This document shows positions 42,845-52,980 of a stretch of DNA of 64,000 nt, piece by piece. Every line of letters begins with the position of its first letter. Within the stretch, counting starts at the first letter, position 1. The stretch is from Hippea alviniae EP5-r (GTDB lineage Bacteria > Campylobacterota_A > Desulfurellia > Desulfurellales > Hippeaceae): positions 372,001 through 436,000 of the forward strand of contig NZ_ATUV01000001.1 of the NCBI RefSeq assembly GCF_000420385.1, given 5' to 3'. The notes beneath the pieces were generated by a model. The model was not told the origin of the DNA. It ran no database searches and saw nothing but the letters and a program-made list of their open reading frames with translations. The position numbers and the translations under genes are program-made.

Positions 42845-44211
42845 TACAGAAGGGTTCAAAGATACATTTTATCGGTATTGGCGGTGTTGGTATGAGCTCA
42901 CTTGCCCAATACCTGCTGAGTAAAGGGTATAGGATAACGGGTTCGGATTTAAAGCCCAATGCTTACATTGAAAAACTAAAGTCCATGGGTGTTGAAGTTT
43001 ATATAGGCCACTCTATCGAAAATATAGAAGATGATGTTGCTCTTGTTGTCTCATCATCTGCCGTAAAAAGCGACAATGTGGAAGTTGTGCATGCAGAAAA
43101 GCGCAATATACAGCATATAAAAAGATATCAACTGCTTGCATACATAGTCAATGAAGAGAAGTCTATAGCTGTTGCTGGTTCTCACGGAAAAACAACGACA
43201 ACATCAATCTGTGCTTCCTTGTTGAGTAATGCAGGTTTTGATCCAACAGCCATAATAGGCGGTAAATTGAGAAATATAAATAATAATGTTATTGTTGGTA
43301 AGAGTGATTATTTTATTGTTGAAGCTGATGAGAGTGATGGTGGCTTTCTGCTTTTGAGTCCCTATATAGGTGTCGTTACAAATATTGATAATGACCATTT
43401 GGGTTTTTATGGAAATTTTGAGAATGAGAAGGTTGCCTTCTATGATTTTATGGAGAACAGCAGTTTTAAAATTTTGAATTACGATGATGCTATTATAAGA
43501 CAGTGGAGTGGTTTGGGTAAAAGTGACAGTATCTTAACATACAGTTTGAAGACAAAGAAGGCAGACATATACGCATACGATATGGTTTTGAGTGAAGAAG
43601 GCAGCATATTTAGTGTCAAAACACCAACAAGAAGGATAGAAGATTTGAAAATAAAGATAATAGGCATGCATAACATATCAAACGCTTTGGCTGTTGTTGG
43701 TATAGCTGAGATTTTGAATATAAGCGAAGAGATAATAAGAAAAACCTTGCTTGAATTTGAAGGCGTCGATAGACGCTTTACATACATAGGAAATTATAAT
43801 TCGCTTAAGGTGTATGACGATTATGCCCATCATCCAACAGAGATAAAGGCAACCCTATCTGCTGCAAGACTTCTAAGCGATAATGTGTATGCGGTTTTTC
43901 AACCACATAGATTTTCAAGAACTGCTTACCTAATGGACGATTTTGCAAAGAGTTTTAAGAATGTAAGACGTGTGTTTATTTTGGATATTTATCCTGCAAG
44001 TGAAAAGCCAATAGAAGGCATAGACTCATTAACACTTGCTGAAAAGATAAACAGGGTATCTTCAAATGCCATATATGTAAACGAGATTGAGCAGTTAAAG
44101 AAGCATTTAAATCAGATAGAAGATGAAGGTGTGCTTGTGGCTTTGGGTGCAGGAAGCGTTAGTTCGATTATTAGAAAAGTGGTAGATGATTACAAAAACA
44201 GTGCCGCTTAA
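42829..44211 (+). CDS. murC: UDP-N-acetylmuramate-L-alanine ligase
   Basis: A 460-residue Mur ligase adding L-Ala to UDP-MurNAc. The N-terminal UDP-binding motif is FIGIGGVGMSSLAQ, the ATP loop is AGSHGKTTTTS, and the central metal/carbamate region is VEADESDGGFL, with VYDDYAHHPTE later. Full length. The order murC-murB-ddl-ftsQ-ftsA-ftsZ is that of the division and cell-wall cluster. Confidence 0.97.
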   Translation: MLEQIIQKGSKIHFIGIGGVGMSSLAQYLLSKGYRITGSDLKPNAYIEKLKSMGVEVYIGHSIENIEDDVALVVSSSAVKSDNVEVVHAEKRNIQHIKRYQLLAYIVNEEKSIAVAGSHGKTTTTSICASLLSNAGFDPTAIIGGKLRNINNNVIVGKSDYFIVEADESDGGFLLLSPYIGVVTNIDNDHLGFYGNFENEKVAFYDFMENSSFKILNYDDAIIRQWSGLGKSDSILTYSLKTKKADIYAYDMVLSEEGSIFSVKTPTRRIEDLKIKIIGMHNISNALAVVGIAEILNISEEIIRKTLLEFEGVDRRFTYIGNYNSLKVYDDYAHHPTEIKATLSAARLLSDNVYAVFQPHRFSRTAYLMDDFAKSFKNVRRVFILDIYPASEKPIEGIDSLTLAEKINRVSSNAIYVNEIEQLKKHLNQIEDEGVLVALGAGSVSSIIRKVVDDYKNSAA

Positions 44212-44980
44212 AAGGTTAACGAGCATAAGACAAACTGGCGAAGTAGAAGTTGTATTTATAGAAAGCGTAGAAGAACTTGAAGGTGTTGATTTTGTTATAG
44301 GTAATGGGAGCAATTTACTTGTAAAGAACAGAAAAAAGTTATATAAATTGTCGGATAACTTTAGTTTTATAGAAAAAGAGAGTGGTTTGATTAGAGTTGG
44401 TGCTGCGACATCAATAAGGAATTTGATAAAATTTTGTATTGATAATGGTTTTGGTTGCGTTGAATTTTTGGGTGGAGTGCCTGCAAGTGTAGGTGGTGCT
44501 GTTTATATGAATGCAGGTGCGTTTGGAGAAGATATGTCTAAGATTGTTGAGTATGTGCTTTTTGTTGAAGATGGTAAGCTAAAAAGGACAGATGCTAAAG
44601 GTTTCTCGTATAGAGACTCTGGTATAAAAGGTATAATTATCGAAGCTGCACTCAAATGTAGAGACTATAAAATTGAAAGCTTAAAAAAGAAGTTAAAGGA
44701 TTTTGTGAATAGAAGGGTCAAAAACGCCCACATTAAAAACACATTTGGCAGCGTGTTTAAAAATCCTTCAAATGATAAAACAGCAGGATGGCTTTTAGAA
44801 GGGGTAGGGCTTAAAGGCTATACATATGGAAGTGTAAGATTCTCTGAAAAACATGCAAACTACATAGTATCAAACGGTAATGCTTCTGCTGATGATGTGC
44901 TGTTTCTGATAGAGAAGGCAAAAGATAGGGTGTTAAAAACTTTTGGCATTGAGCTTGAAGAAGAGGTGGTAATCATATGA
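44186..44980 (+). CDS. murB: UDP-N-acetylenolpyruvoylglucosamine reductase
   Basis: A 264-residue FAD enzyme reducing UDP-GlcNAc-enolpyruvate to UDP-MurNAc. The FAD-binding segments GNGSNLLV and EFLGGVPASVGGAVYMNAGAFG are clear. The catalytic Ser region is NTFGSVFKNP, and the C-terminal Glu is in the last part. It is short, as in type IIb MurB proteins. It overlaps murC by 26 and ddl by 4 bases. Confidence 0.94.
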   Translation: MITKTVPLKRLTSIRQTGEVEVVFIESVEELEGVDFVIGNGSNLLVKNRKKLYKLSDNFSFIEKESGLIRVGAATSIRNLIKFCIDNGFGCVEFLGGVPASVGGAVYMNAGAFGEDMSKIVEYVLFVEDGKLKRTDAKGFSYRDSGIKGIIIEAALKCRDYKIESLKKKLKDFVNRRVKNAHIKNTFGSVFKNPSNDKTAGWLLEGVGLKGYTYGSVRFSEKHANYIVSNGNASADDVLFLIEKAKDRVLKTFGIELEEEVVII

Positions 44981-45864
44981 AAGTAGCTATTGTCTGTGGT
45001 GGTGATTCAAGTGAAAGGGAAGTCTCTTTATCAACCGGTCATGCCGTATTTGAAGCGGCAAAGAAAAGTTTCGATGATGTTGTTTGTATTGAGTGTAATG
45101 ATAGCAAGGATTGTTTAAATAAAATTATAGAGTCGAAAGCTGATGTTGTGTTTATTGCTTTGCACGGTGGATTTGGTGAAAATGGCCAGATTCAGGCAGC
45201 ATTGGAGATATTTGGCATAAAGCATACAGGCTGCACATTTTCACCAAGCAACATAACGATGAATAAGTTTTTAACTAAGATGCTTCTTAAGGCTAATAAT
45301 ATACCAACTGCCGAAGCTGTGCTTATAAGGGATAAAAACGATTTGAATAGAATAGATTTTGCTCCTGTCTGTATAAAGCCCAATAATGAAGGCTCATCTG
45401 TTGGCGTAAGTTTTGCAGATAGTATTGAAGATGCCAAAAGGATTGCTGAAGCGATGCTCAAAGATTATAGAGAAGTCCTTGTTGAGAAAAGGCTAAAAGG
45501 CAAAGAGCTTACCGTCGGTGTTCTGTTTGGCAAAGCATTGCCCGTTATTCACATAAAACCAAAGAGCGGTTTTTACGATTATAAGAACAAATACACAAAG
45601 GGAGCAACGGAGTATATTGTTCCGGCAGATATTGATAATGAAATAGCAGAGCTTGTTAAACAGGTTGCAACAGAAGCCTATAAAGCTGTTGGATGTGATA
45701 GTTATGCTCGAGTTGACCTTATTCTTGAGAATAACATACCGTATGTTCTTGAGATAAACTCTATACCGGGTATGACAGCAACAAGTCTTCTTCCCAAGGC
45801 TGCAGCAGCAGACGGCATGAGTTTTGAAGAACTCGTTAGACTTCTAATAGAGAAAGCATGTTAG
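44977..45864 (+). CDS. ddl: D-alanine-D-alanine ligase
   Basis: A 295-residue ATP-grasp enzyme that joins two D-Ala residues. The N-terminal VAIVCGGDSSEREVSL carries the first substrate Glu. ATP-grasp features include IKPNNEGSSVGVS, and the metal/substrate end is VLEINSIPGMTATSL. Length is typical of the shorter Ddl group. It overlaps ftsQ by 7 bases. Confidence 0.96.
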   Translation: MKVAIVCGGDSSEREVSLSTGHAVFEAAKKSFDDVVCIECNDSKDCLNKIIESKADVVFIALHGGFGENGQIQAALEIFGIKHTGCTFSPSNITMNKFLTKMLLKANNIPTAEAVLIRDKNDLNRIDFAPVCIKPNNEGSSVGVSFADSIEDAKRIAEAMLKDYREVLVEKRLKGKELTVGVLFGKALPVIHIKPKSGFYDYKNKYTKGATEYIVPADIDNEIAELVKQVATEAYKAVGCDSYARVDLILENNIPYVLEINSIPGMTATSLLPKAAAADGMSFEELVRLLIEKAC

Positions 45865-46634
45865 ATTACAAACAGGTATCGGGTGATAAGAAAAAGAGAA
45901 AACTGCCAGACATAATTGTTGAGATAGCCAAACTTATCTTTGCAAGCTCTATTGTTGGAGTTGTTGCTTTCTTCCTTATATATGGATACACTCAATTCTC
46001 ACATAGATTTGCAGTTTTGAAGAATGTTTATGTAAATGGGAATAGTGTTCTTTCTGCCAAATATTTAGCAAGTGTTGGGATAGGCAAGTTTTATAAACCC
46101 TTAAGCAGCTATAGTGAAAGCAGGATTTACGCCAATCTTATGTCTGTTGCCTGGATTAAAAAGGCAAGTGTAGCAAAGGTTTATCCAGACTCTATTGTTA
46201 TAAATGTTGTTGAAAAAAGCCCAAAGGCGCTTGTTTATCTAAACAAAAGCATTTTTGTTGTTGATAAAAATGGAGATATTATAGGTAGGTATTCAAGCTT
46301 TTTAAAACTGCCCGGTTTAGCAAAGATATATATCAATAACAAAACTTTTCTTGATGATAAAAAGTTAGTAAAATCAGTTATTGCTTTTTATGAAAAATTA
46401 GACAAAATTGCAAAAATAAATTATATTGAGATTGTGTCAGATAGTTATCAGATTGCTTATTTGGTAAATGGCTTAAAGGTTGGTATAAATAGTTTTGGAT
46501 GTCCTGATGTTGCGCTTGTTAACTTTAAAAGAAAGCTGCCTTACTTACTGAGTATGAAGAAGAGACTTGAGAGTGTAAGTATATGTTTTAGCAATAAATT
46601 TGTTTTGAAATGGAAAAAAGGAGTTAAAAAGTGA
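45858..46634 (+). CDS. ftsQ: FtsQ division protein
   Basis: A 258-residue bitopic membrane protein with one membrane helix (about residues 26-47), a POTRA domain beginning FAVLKNVYVNGNSVL and the beta domain with VAWIKKASVAKVYPDSIVINVVEK. It links the cytoplasmic and periplasmic parts of the divisome. It lies between ddl and ftsA as in the canonical cluster, overlapping ftsA by 4 bases. Confidence 0.92.
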   Translation: MLDYKQVSGDKKKRKLPDIIVEIAKLIFASSIVGVVAFFLIYGYTQFSHRFAVLKNVYVNGNSVLSAKYLASVGIGKFYKPLSSYSESRIYANLMSVAWIKKASVAKVYPDSIVINVVEKSPKALVYLNKSIFVVDKNGDIIGRYSSFLKLPGLAKIYINNKTFLDDKKLVKSVIAFYEKLDKIAKINYIEIVSDSYQIAYLVNGLKVGINSFGCPDVALVNFKRKLPYLLSMKKRLESVSICFSNKFVLKWKKGVKK

Positions 46635-47887
46635 GTGAGGTAATGAACGAAGATATTGTTGTAGGGTTAGACATAGGAACGACTAAGGTTTGTGCCATTG
46701 TTGGTAAGAAGACACCAGAAGGTCAGATAAAGATAATTGGTATTGGTCAGGCACAATCCAAAGGTCTGAAAAAAGGTGTTGTCATTGATATGGATGATGC
46801 TGTCTCATCTATAAAGAAAGCTGTCATATTGGCAGAAAGGATGAGCGGCATCAAGATTGACAGCGTCTATACGGGTATTGCGGGTGGTCATATACGCTCT
46901 TATAACTCAAATGGTGTCGTTGCTATTAGAAACCTTGAAGTTTCAGAGTCTGATATTAGACGAGTTATTGATGCAGCCAAAGCCGTTGTTATACCACCAG
47001 ATAGAGAGATTATTCACATAATTCCACAGGAGTTTATTGTTGATGACCAGGGTGGCATAAAAGACCCGCGTGGAATGAACGGCACGAGGCTCGAAGTAAA
47101 GGTTCATATTGTTACAGGTTCTGTTACAAATGTTCAGAATATAGTGAAGTGCTGCAACAGGAGTGGACTTAAGGTTAAAAATATCGTACTTCAGCCTATA
47201 GCTTCAAGTTACTCGATTCTGTTGCCAGAAGAGAAGGATTTGGGTGTTGGTTTGATAGATATAGGTGGTGGAACGACGGATGTCGCCGTTTTTGCTAATA
47301 ATGCTATAAAACATACAGCCGTTATAGCCATAGGTGGCGACCATGTAACAAATGATATAGCCATAGGTTTAAGAACGCCATTTAACGAAGCGGAAGAGAT
47401 AAAGAAAAAGTATGGATGTGCTATATCCGATATGGTTGAAGAAGATGAAGTTATACAGATTCCAGCAGTAGGTGATAGAAAAACACGAGAGATACCAAGA
47501 AGGCTTTTAAGTGAGATAATAGAACCGAGAATGGAAGAGATATACTCGCTTGTAAGGGATGATTTTGAGAAGATGGGATTGATGCCACTTTTGGCTGGTG
47601 GCATTGTTATAACGGGTGGTTCTGCATTGATGAAGGGTGCGTTGGAACTTGCAGAGAAGCAGTTTGACCTTCCCGTTAGAATAGGAAAACCGCAGGGTAT
47701 TATTGGGCTTAAAGATGCCGTTGATAATCCTATGTATGCAACAGGCGTTGGTCTGGTTCTGTATGGCTTTGGCAGGGCAAAGGATGAAGGAGACTTAAAC
47801 CTTGACTCAAGCACAGTCAAGGATGACGATAATCTCTTTTCTGTCATCTTAAAAAAGATGAAGAGTTGGGTTAAAGAAATGTTTTAA
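46631..47887 (+). CDS. ftsA: FtsA division protein
   Basis: A 418-residue actin-like ATPase that anchors FtsZ to the membrane. The phosphate-1 motif is [16 protein letters not shown] and the phosphate-2 motif is [17 protein letters not shown]. The C-terminal amphipathic membrane-targeting helix is visible as [12 protein letters not shown]. The GTG start at 46631 has GGAG 8 bases upstream; an in-frame ATG at 46643 is an alternative. One base overlap with the region preceding ftsZ. Confidence 0.96.
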   Translation: MSEVMNEDIVVGLDIGTTKVCAIVGKKTPEGQIKIIGIGQAQSKGLKKGVVIDMDDAVSSIKKAVILAERMSGIKIDSVYTGIAGGHIRSYNSNGVVAIRNLEVSESDIRRVIDAAKAVVIPPDREIIHIIPQEFIVDDQGGIKDPRGMNGTRLEVKVHIVTGSVTNVQNIVKCCNRSGLKVKNIVLQPIASSYSILLPEEKDLGVGLIDIGGGTTDVAVFANNAIKHTAVIAIGGDHVTNDIAIGLRTPFNEAEEIKKKYGCAISDMVEEDEVIQIPAVGDRKTREIPRRLLSEIIEPRMEEIYSLVRDDFEKMGLMPLLAGGIVITGGSALMKGALELAEKQFDLPVRIGKPQGIIGLKDAVDNPMYATGVGLVLYGFGRAKDEGDLNLDSSTVKDDDNLFSVILKKMKSWVKEMF

Positions 47888-47901
47888 TGGAGGACTTACT
47901 A

Positions 47902-49038
47902 ATGAATAAGCAAGAGAAGAATGATTATTCGGTTGGTGCTATAATAAAAGTTGTGGGTGTTGGTGGTGGCGGTGGAAATGCCGTCAACAATATGATTTCA
48001 TATGGTATAAAGAATGTTGAGTTTATAAGTGCAAATACAGATGCTCAGGCTTTGAACATATCGCTTGCACATACAAAACTTCAGTTGGGTAAAAAGTTGA
48101 CAAAGGGGCTTGGTGCCGGAAGCGACCCAGAGAAAGGTAAAAAAGCTGCAGAAGAGAGTATAGAAGAGATTGAAGCAGCTTTGAGTGGTGCCGATATGGT
48201 ATTTATCACTGCAGGTATGGGCGGTGGAACAGGAACGGGCGCATCTCCTGTAATAGCAAAAGTTGCAAAGGATTTGGGCGCTTTGACAATAGGTGTCGTT
48301 ACAAAGCCTTTCGATGTTGAAGGCAAGATAAAAAAGGATATAGCTGTTAAGGGCATAAATGAGCTTAAGGAGAATGTTGACAGTATAATTGTTATACCTA
48401 ATCAAAGGCTGCTTGATATTTATAAGAATCTTACATTTATAGAAGCTTTGAAGAAGGCAGATGATATATTAAGACAGGCAGTTCAGAGTATCGTTGAGTT
48501 AATATATAAACAACCAAACTCTCAGGTTATTATGAATATAGACTTTGCTGATGTTGTCTCTGTAATGAAAGAGAAGGGTGTTGCTTTAATGGGTGTTGGA
48601 GAAGCATCTGCAGAAGGTGGAGAGAATAGGGTAAAGAGAGCAACAGAGATGGCTATCTCTAACCCACTGCTTGAGAATGCATCAATTAAAGGTGCAAAGG
48701 GTATATTGATGAATATTACTGCAGGTAAAAACTTTGGCCTTGATGAGTTTAATGAAGCAACATCCATTATTGAGAAGAATATGAACGAGAAGGCGCTGTT
48801 TAAACATGGGTTTGTGCTTGATGACTCGATGGGCGATAGGGTGCGCATAACGATCATAGCAACAGGATTTACAGACAATTACAAGAGTGAATCGTCGAAG
48901 AGATTGATAAACAGGCCAGAATACAGAAAATTGGATGCAAACACAATAAAGGAGATAAAGAAGCAGACTGCAATACCTATAGAAGATGAGCGAGATATAC
49001 CCGCATACATCAGAAGAAGGAGAGGGGAGGAAAATTAG
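47902..49038 (+). CDS. ftsZ: FtsZ division tubulin homologue
   Basis: A 378-residue GTPase that polymerises into the division ring. The tubulin signature [12 protein letters not shown], the N-terminal [15 protein letters not shown] and the C-terminal peptide DIPAYIRRR, which binds FtsA, are all visible. ATG 47902 is chosen because GGAGG lies 8 bases upstream; an in-frame ATG at 47887 sits before that site. Confidence 0.97.
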   Translation: MNKQEKNDYSVGAIIKVVGVGGGGGNAVNNMISYGIKNVEFISANTDAQALNISLAHTKLQLGKKLTKGLGAGSDPEKGKKAAEESIEEIEAALSGADMVFITAGMGGGTGTGASPVIAKVAKDLGALTIGVVTKPFDVEGKIKKDIAVKGINELKENVDSIIVIPNQRLLDIYKNLTFIEALKKADDILRQAVQSIVELIYKQPNSQVIMNIDFADVVSVMKEKGVALMGVGEASAEGGENRVKRATEMAISNPLLENASIKGAKGILMNITAGKNFGLDEFNEATSIIEKNMNEKALFKHGFVLDDSMGDRVRITIIATGFTDNYKSESSKRLINRPEYRKLDANTIKEIKKQTAIPIEDERDIPAYIRRRRGEEN

Positions 49039-49623
49039 TTGCTGCCATACATCGTGGCTGCAGTTGGCTCTTTTCTGTTAGGCAGCATTCCCTTTGGCTG
49101 GTTGATAGCAAAGTTTAAAGGCATAGACATCAAAAAACAGGGCAGTGGTAATATAGGTGCCACAAATGTTTATAGGGTTATAGGAAAAAAGGAAGGTGCC
49201 TTAACTCTTCTTTTAGACCTTCTAAAAGGCAGTTTTGCTGTTGCGCTTTTCTCTTTTATTTATAGAGATGTTCATCTTGTAAATATTGTCAGTGCTTTAG
49301 CTGTTGTGTTAGGGCATGATTATAGCGTATTTTTGCTGTTTAAGGGTGGAAAGGGCGTTGCAACGAGCTATGGTTCAACGCTTGTTATATACCCATTGGC
49401 TGCCTTGTCGGGTATGTTTATCTGGATTCTTATTCTGCTTACGACGAAATACTCTTCACTTGCCGCTTTGCTCTCTTTTTTGATTGCGACACTTATAGCC
49501 TTGTCGAGCAACGATTACTATGTAAGAATTCTGTTTTTAATTTTGTATATTTTGATGATTTATAAACACAGAGAGAATATAAGGCGTCTATTTAGGAAAG
49601 AAGAGAGTAGGGTAAAAATTTGA
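49039..49623 (+). CDS. plsY: Acyl-phosphate glycerol-3-phosphate acyltransferase
   Basis: A 194-residue membrane protein with about five segments, making lysophosphatidic acid from acyl-phosphate. Family motifs are GSIPFGWLIAKFKGIDI, KQGSGNIGATNVYRVIGKK, LGHDYSVFLLFKGGKGVATSYG. The start is a TTG directly after the ftsZ stop, with GGGGAGG 8 bases before it. Confidence 0.95.
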   Translation: MLPYIVAAVGSFLLGSIPFGWLIAKFKGIDIKKQGSGNIGATNVYRVIGKKEGALTLLLDLLKGSFAVALFSFIYRDVHLVNIVSALAVVLGHDYSVFLLFKGGKGVATSYGSTLVIYPLAALSGMFIWILILLTTKYSSLAALLSFLIATLIALSSNDYYVRILFLILYILMIYKHRENIRRLFRKEESRVKI

Positions 49624-49659
49624 GTTTTGTAAATTAATTGTGTATAAAGGGGCTTGGTT

Positions 49660-49941
49660 ATGGCGCTAAGGAAAAGGGAAGTTGAACTGTTAGCCGATAA
49701 AATCTCCGTAAACCTTATAAGAAGTGGCAATATAAAACTCAATAAGGATGTATCTATTTTAAAGAGTATTGTCAAAGATGTGCTTGAAGAAGATGTTCAA
49801 AAAGAGAGAGAGATAGATATAAAGACAAAAGAGCTTCTCAAACAGTTCTCCAACGAGATAGAAAAAGAAGGTGCCGATAGCTCTAAGCTATTTATTATGG
49901 CGAAGAAAAAAGTGGCGAAGAAGGAAGGTTTTTTGCTATGA
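49660..49941 (+). CDS. DUF507-family protein, first copy
   Basis: A 93-residue charged, helical protein. It and the next gene share the length and the ...RxVxxLAxxI... start of DUF507 proteins, which occur as adjacent pairs in Aquificae and related deep-branching bacteria. Function unknown. ATG 49660 follows AAAGGGG; an in-frame TTG at 49654 is less likely. It overlaps the second copy by 4 bases. Confidence 0.7.
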   Translation: MALRKREVELLADKISVNLIRSGNIKLNKDVSILKSIVKDVLEEDVQKEREIDIKTKELLKQFSNEIEKEGADSSKLFIMAKKKVAKKEGFLL

Positions 49942-50216
49942 GATATAGCAGCGCAAGAATAAGGTATTTGGCAAGGCAGATATTCAAAAGGGCAACAGAA
50001 GAAGGTGTATTTGATGTTATCAGTAGTGAGAGAGCCGTGATTAACGAGATAATTGAGACAATGGAGAAGTATTTTTCATTAGAAGATGAAGTGTATGAGA
50101 AGGTGATGGAGAGTTTGCAGAAGAGAAGTAAAAAGCTTATTCCCGGCTCTATGGAGTGGGAAATAGCCTTTAATAAAGCGTTTGAAGAAGAGATGAGTAA
50201 AAGGTTGCTGAAATGA
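49938..50216 (+). CDS. DUF507-family protein, second copy
   Basis: A 92-residue helical protein starting MRYSSARIRYLARQIFKRA, a DUF507-type start. It has the conserved C-terminal EWEIAFNKAFEEEM segment. The two copies probably form a hetero-oligomer (inference from adjacency and 4-base overlap). Function unknown. It overlaps carA by 4 bases. Confidence 0.72.
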   Translation: MRYSSARIRYLARQIFKRATEEGVFDVISSERAVINEIIETMEKYFSLEDEVYEKVMESLQKRSKKLIPGSMEWEIAFNKAFEEEMSKRLLK

Positions 50217-51337
50217 AAAAGGCTGTTCTTGTTTTGGAGAATGGAGAGATATTTGAAGGGTTTGCACTTGGGACTATAGGCACTGCTGTTGGAGAAGTTG
50301 TATTTAACACGGCAATGAGCGGGTATCAGGAGATTTTAACTGACCCATCTTACAAAGGGCAAATCGTCACGATGACATACACGCAAATAGGTAATTATGG
50401 GCTTAATAGAGACGATGAAGAGTCAGATAAGCCGTATGTTGAAGGCTTTGTCGTTAAGGAAGGAAGTGTTATAACTTCCAATTTCAGGTCTGAAGAGAGC
50501 TTGGATGAGTATTTAAAGAGACACAACATAGTGGCAATAGAAGGCATAGATACAAGAAAATTAACAAAGATGCTAAGGGTTAAGGGCTCTCTAATTGGTG
50601 CTATAAGCTCAACAGAGACAATTGATGAGCTAAAGAGAAGGGTAAGCTCATTTGAGATAGTCGGAAAAGATATGGTCAAGTTTGTGAGCACAAAACAGCC
50701 TTATAGATTTGATGATGGCATATTCAGGTTTGGCTATGAGATAAGAAAGATAAAAAGGGTGCTCGATAAACCCAAAAAGGTTGTTGTTATAGATTTTGGC
50801 GTAAAGAAGAATATTTTAAGGTATCTTGTTGAAGTTGGTTTTGATGTGTATGTTGTTGGAGCCTATACAAGTTATGATGAAGTTAAAGGTTTAAATCCAG
50901 ATGCACTGTTTTTTTCAAATGGGCCTGGAGATCCAAGGGGAATTGATGAAAAATGGATAAAAGAGTACAGAAAGATGGCAGAGAATTTTGTCTGTTTTGG
51001 CATCTGTTTTGGTCATCAGATAATAGCAAGGGCGTTCGATGTGAAGATATACAAGATGAAGTTTGGCCATCATGGTGGTAATCACCCGGTTAAGGATTTA
51101 GACAGTGATAAGATATTTGTCACAGCTCAAAATCATAATTATGCCGTTGATGATAAAGATTTAGTTGAAAAAGGTTTCAAAATAACATATATAAATCTAA
51201 ATGATGGCAGTGTGGAAGGTATGATGCATAAAGAACTGCCGCTTATGAGTGTTCAGTATCATCCAGAAGCATCACCAGGTCCACACGATGCTGAGTATCT
51301 GTTTGAGAGATTTGCCTTGATGGTAAAAGAAAATTAG
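50213..51337 (+). CDS. carA: Carbamoyl-phosphate synthase small subunit
   Basis: A 374-residue glutamine amidotransferase that supplies ammonia to CarB for arginine and pyrimidine synthesis. The N-terminal domain begins KKAVLVLENGEIFEGFALG. The class I amidotransferase triad is Cys in CFGICFGHQ, with His and Glu in QYHPEASPGPHD. carB is not in the window, so the subunits are encoded apart. Confidence 0.96.
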   Translation: MKKAVLVLENGEIFEGFALGTIGTAVGEVVFNTAMSGYQEILTDPSYKGQIVTMTYTQIGNYGLNRDDEESDKPYVEGFVVKEGSVITSNFRSEESLDEYLKRHNIVAIEGIDTRKLTKMLRVKGSLIGAISSTETIDELKRRVSSFEIVGKDMVKFVSTKQPYRFDDGIFRFGYEIRKIKRVLDKPKKVVVIDFGVKKNILRYLVEVGFDVYVVGAYTSYDEVKGLNPDALFFSNGPGDPRGIDEKWIKEYRKMAENFVCFGICFGHQIIARAFDVKIYKMKFGHHGGNHPVKDLDSDKIFVTAQNHNYAVDDKDLVEKGFKITYINLNDGSVEGMMHKELPLMSVQYHPEASPGPHDAEYLFERFALMVKEN

Positions 51338-51349
51338 AAGGGGTGTATA

Positions 51350-52252
51350 ATGAGAAGACAGAGAACCCTAAAAGAGCCGATAGAAGCGACAGGTATAGGT
51401 TTGCATACAGGCAGAAAGGTTGAGATAAGACTTGAGCCAGCAGAAGAGAATAGCGGAGTTGTTTTCTATAGAGAAGATGCCGATACGCTTATAGAAGTTA
51501 AGCAGGAAAATGTGGTTGATACAACACTTGCAACAACCATAGGCAAAAATGGTGTTGTTGTTAAAACTGTCGAGCATCTGCTTGCGAGTCTGTTTGGTTT
51601 GGGTATAGATAATGTATTTGTAAGGTTATGGGGCGATGAAGTGCCCATAATGGACGGTTCTGCTGCTCCGTGGGTTTACCTTATAAAAACAGCTGGGATT
51701 AGAGAGCAGAAGGCATTTAAAAAGGAAATAATCATAAAGAAACCTGTAAAGATAAAGGAGAATGGCAAGTTTGTTGCACTTTTGCCTTCAAGAAACTTCG
51801 AAATTCATTATTCTATACATTTTGATAATGCGTTTATAGGCAGACAGAGGTATAGTTTCATTCTGAATGAGATAACATTTGTTAAAGAGATAAGCAAAGC
51901 AAGGACATTTGGTTTGCTGAAAGATATAGAGTATTTGCAGTCAAACAATTTGGCTTTGGGTGGAAGTCTCGATAATGCCATCGTTGTCGATGAGTATGGC
52001 ATAGTAAACGAAGACCCGCTAAGGTATGAGAATGAGTTTGTAAGGCATAAGATTTTGGATGCTATAGGCGACCTTTCTATTTTGGGATATGATATAAAAG
52101 CGAAGTATTTGGCTTATAAATCTGGACATGACTTAAACAGCAAGCTGCTTAAAAAACTCATAGAAGATAAAGATGCATACGAGATAGTGGGTAATCCACA
52201 AAGAGAAAGTGTTGTCGGTTCTTTGGTTTGGGCGGCTACAGAAGGTATTTAG
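51350..52252 (+). CDS. lpxC: UDP-3-O-acyl-N-acetylglucosamine deacetylase
   Basis: A 300-residue zinc deacetylase, the committed step of lipid A synthesis and evidence for a lipopolysaccharide outer membrane. Zinc ligands are visible: His in TVEHLLASLFGLGIDN, and His and Asp in RHKILDAIGDLSILG. The catalytic His is in SGHDLNSKL. It follows carA by 12 bases with a GGGGTG site. Confidence 0.96.
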   Translation: MRRQRTLKEPIEATGIGLHTGRKVEIRLEPAEENSGVVFYREDADTLIEVKQENVVDTTLATTIGKNGVVVKTVEHLLASLFGLGIDNVFVRLWGDEVPIMDGSAAPWVYLIKTAGIREQKAFKKEIIIKKPVKIKENGKFVALLPSRNFEIHYSIHFDNAFIGRQRYSFILNEITFVKEISKARTFGLLKDIEYLQSNNLALGGSLDNAIVVDEYGIVNEDPLRYENEFVRHKILDAIGDLSILGYDIKAKYLAYKSGHDLNSKLLKKLIEDKDAYEIVGNPQRESVVGSLVWAATEGI

Positions 52253-52320
52253 TTTGGGATTATCTAAAAGTTTACATAATGAAACTTATCGGAACCAAAA
52301 TTAATTGGTCTAATTAGAAG

Positions 52321-52980
52321 TTGGAATTAGAGCTTCACCAATTCTCTACCTTTAAGATATATCAACCCAAAGATGGATATAGGTTTGCAATAGAGCCGTT
52401 TGTTTTGGCTTATAATCTTAAAGGGCTTAAGTCTAAGGTTTTCGTTGATTTTGGAAGTGGCTGTGGTATTGTCGCTGTTCTTCTTGCAAAGAACAATCCA
52501 GAAAGCAGAATTATAGCTATTGAAAAAAATCAAAATATGATTGAAGTTATAAAAAAGAACATACAAATTAACGGCCTTTGCAATGTTTCTGTTTTAGAGA
52601 TTGAAGATGTGTTAACCAATAGTGTTGATTTTTTCATTTCAAATCCACCGTATTTTAAAAAGGGAGCTTATAGAATCTCTAAGTTTATAGACGAAAAGTT
52701 TGAAGAAGATGGTTTTTTGGATTTTATGATAAAAAGTGCAAGAAGGGTTTTGAAGAACAAAGGGATTTTAAAGGTATCCTATCATCCCACACGCTTTGTT
52801 GAGCTTTTGGAAGTTTTAAGAAAAAGTGGTTTTGGTATAAAATCTATACTTCCTGTTTATGGTAATGATAAAAGTAAAGCTTCCTTTCTGGTTGTAAATG
52901 CTATGTTGTCTGGTAAGGATTATGTTGAGTTTTTGCCTGCACTGTTTTTAAATAGGGATTCAAGCTGGCTTATTATGTAA
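52321..52980 (+). CDS. TrmN6-like tRNA adenine-N6 methyltransferase
   Basis: A 219-residue class I methyltransferase. Motif I is VDFGSGCGIVAVLLA and the catalytic NPPY is SNPPYFKKGA, with the substrate segment YQPKDGYRFAIEPFVLA as in the YfiC/TrmN6 family that modifies A37 of tRNA-Val. It starts with TTG. The 68 bases before it hold no promoter I can support. Its 3' end overlaps the end of dxs by 61 bases on the opposite strand. Confidence 0.82.
   Translation: MELELHQFSTFKIYQPKDGYRFAIEPFVLAYNLKGLKSKVFVDFGSGCGIVAVLLAKNNPESRIIAIEKNQNMIEVIKKNIQINGLCNVSVLEIEDVLTNSVDFFISNPPYFKKGAYRISKFIDEKFEEDGFLDFMIKSARRVLKNKGILKVSYHPTRFVELLEVLRKSGFGIKSILPVYGNDKSKASFLVVNAMLSGKDYVEFLPALFLNRDSSWLIM

Noticed and set aside
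47209-47847. 212-codon minus-strand frame opposite ftsA
   Set aside because: Antisense to the conserved actin-like core of FtsA; serine/proline-rich composition typical of shadow frames.
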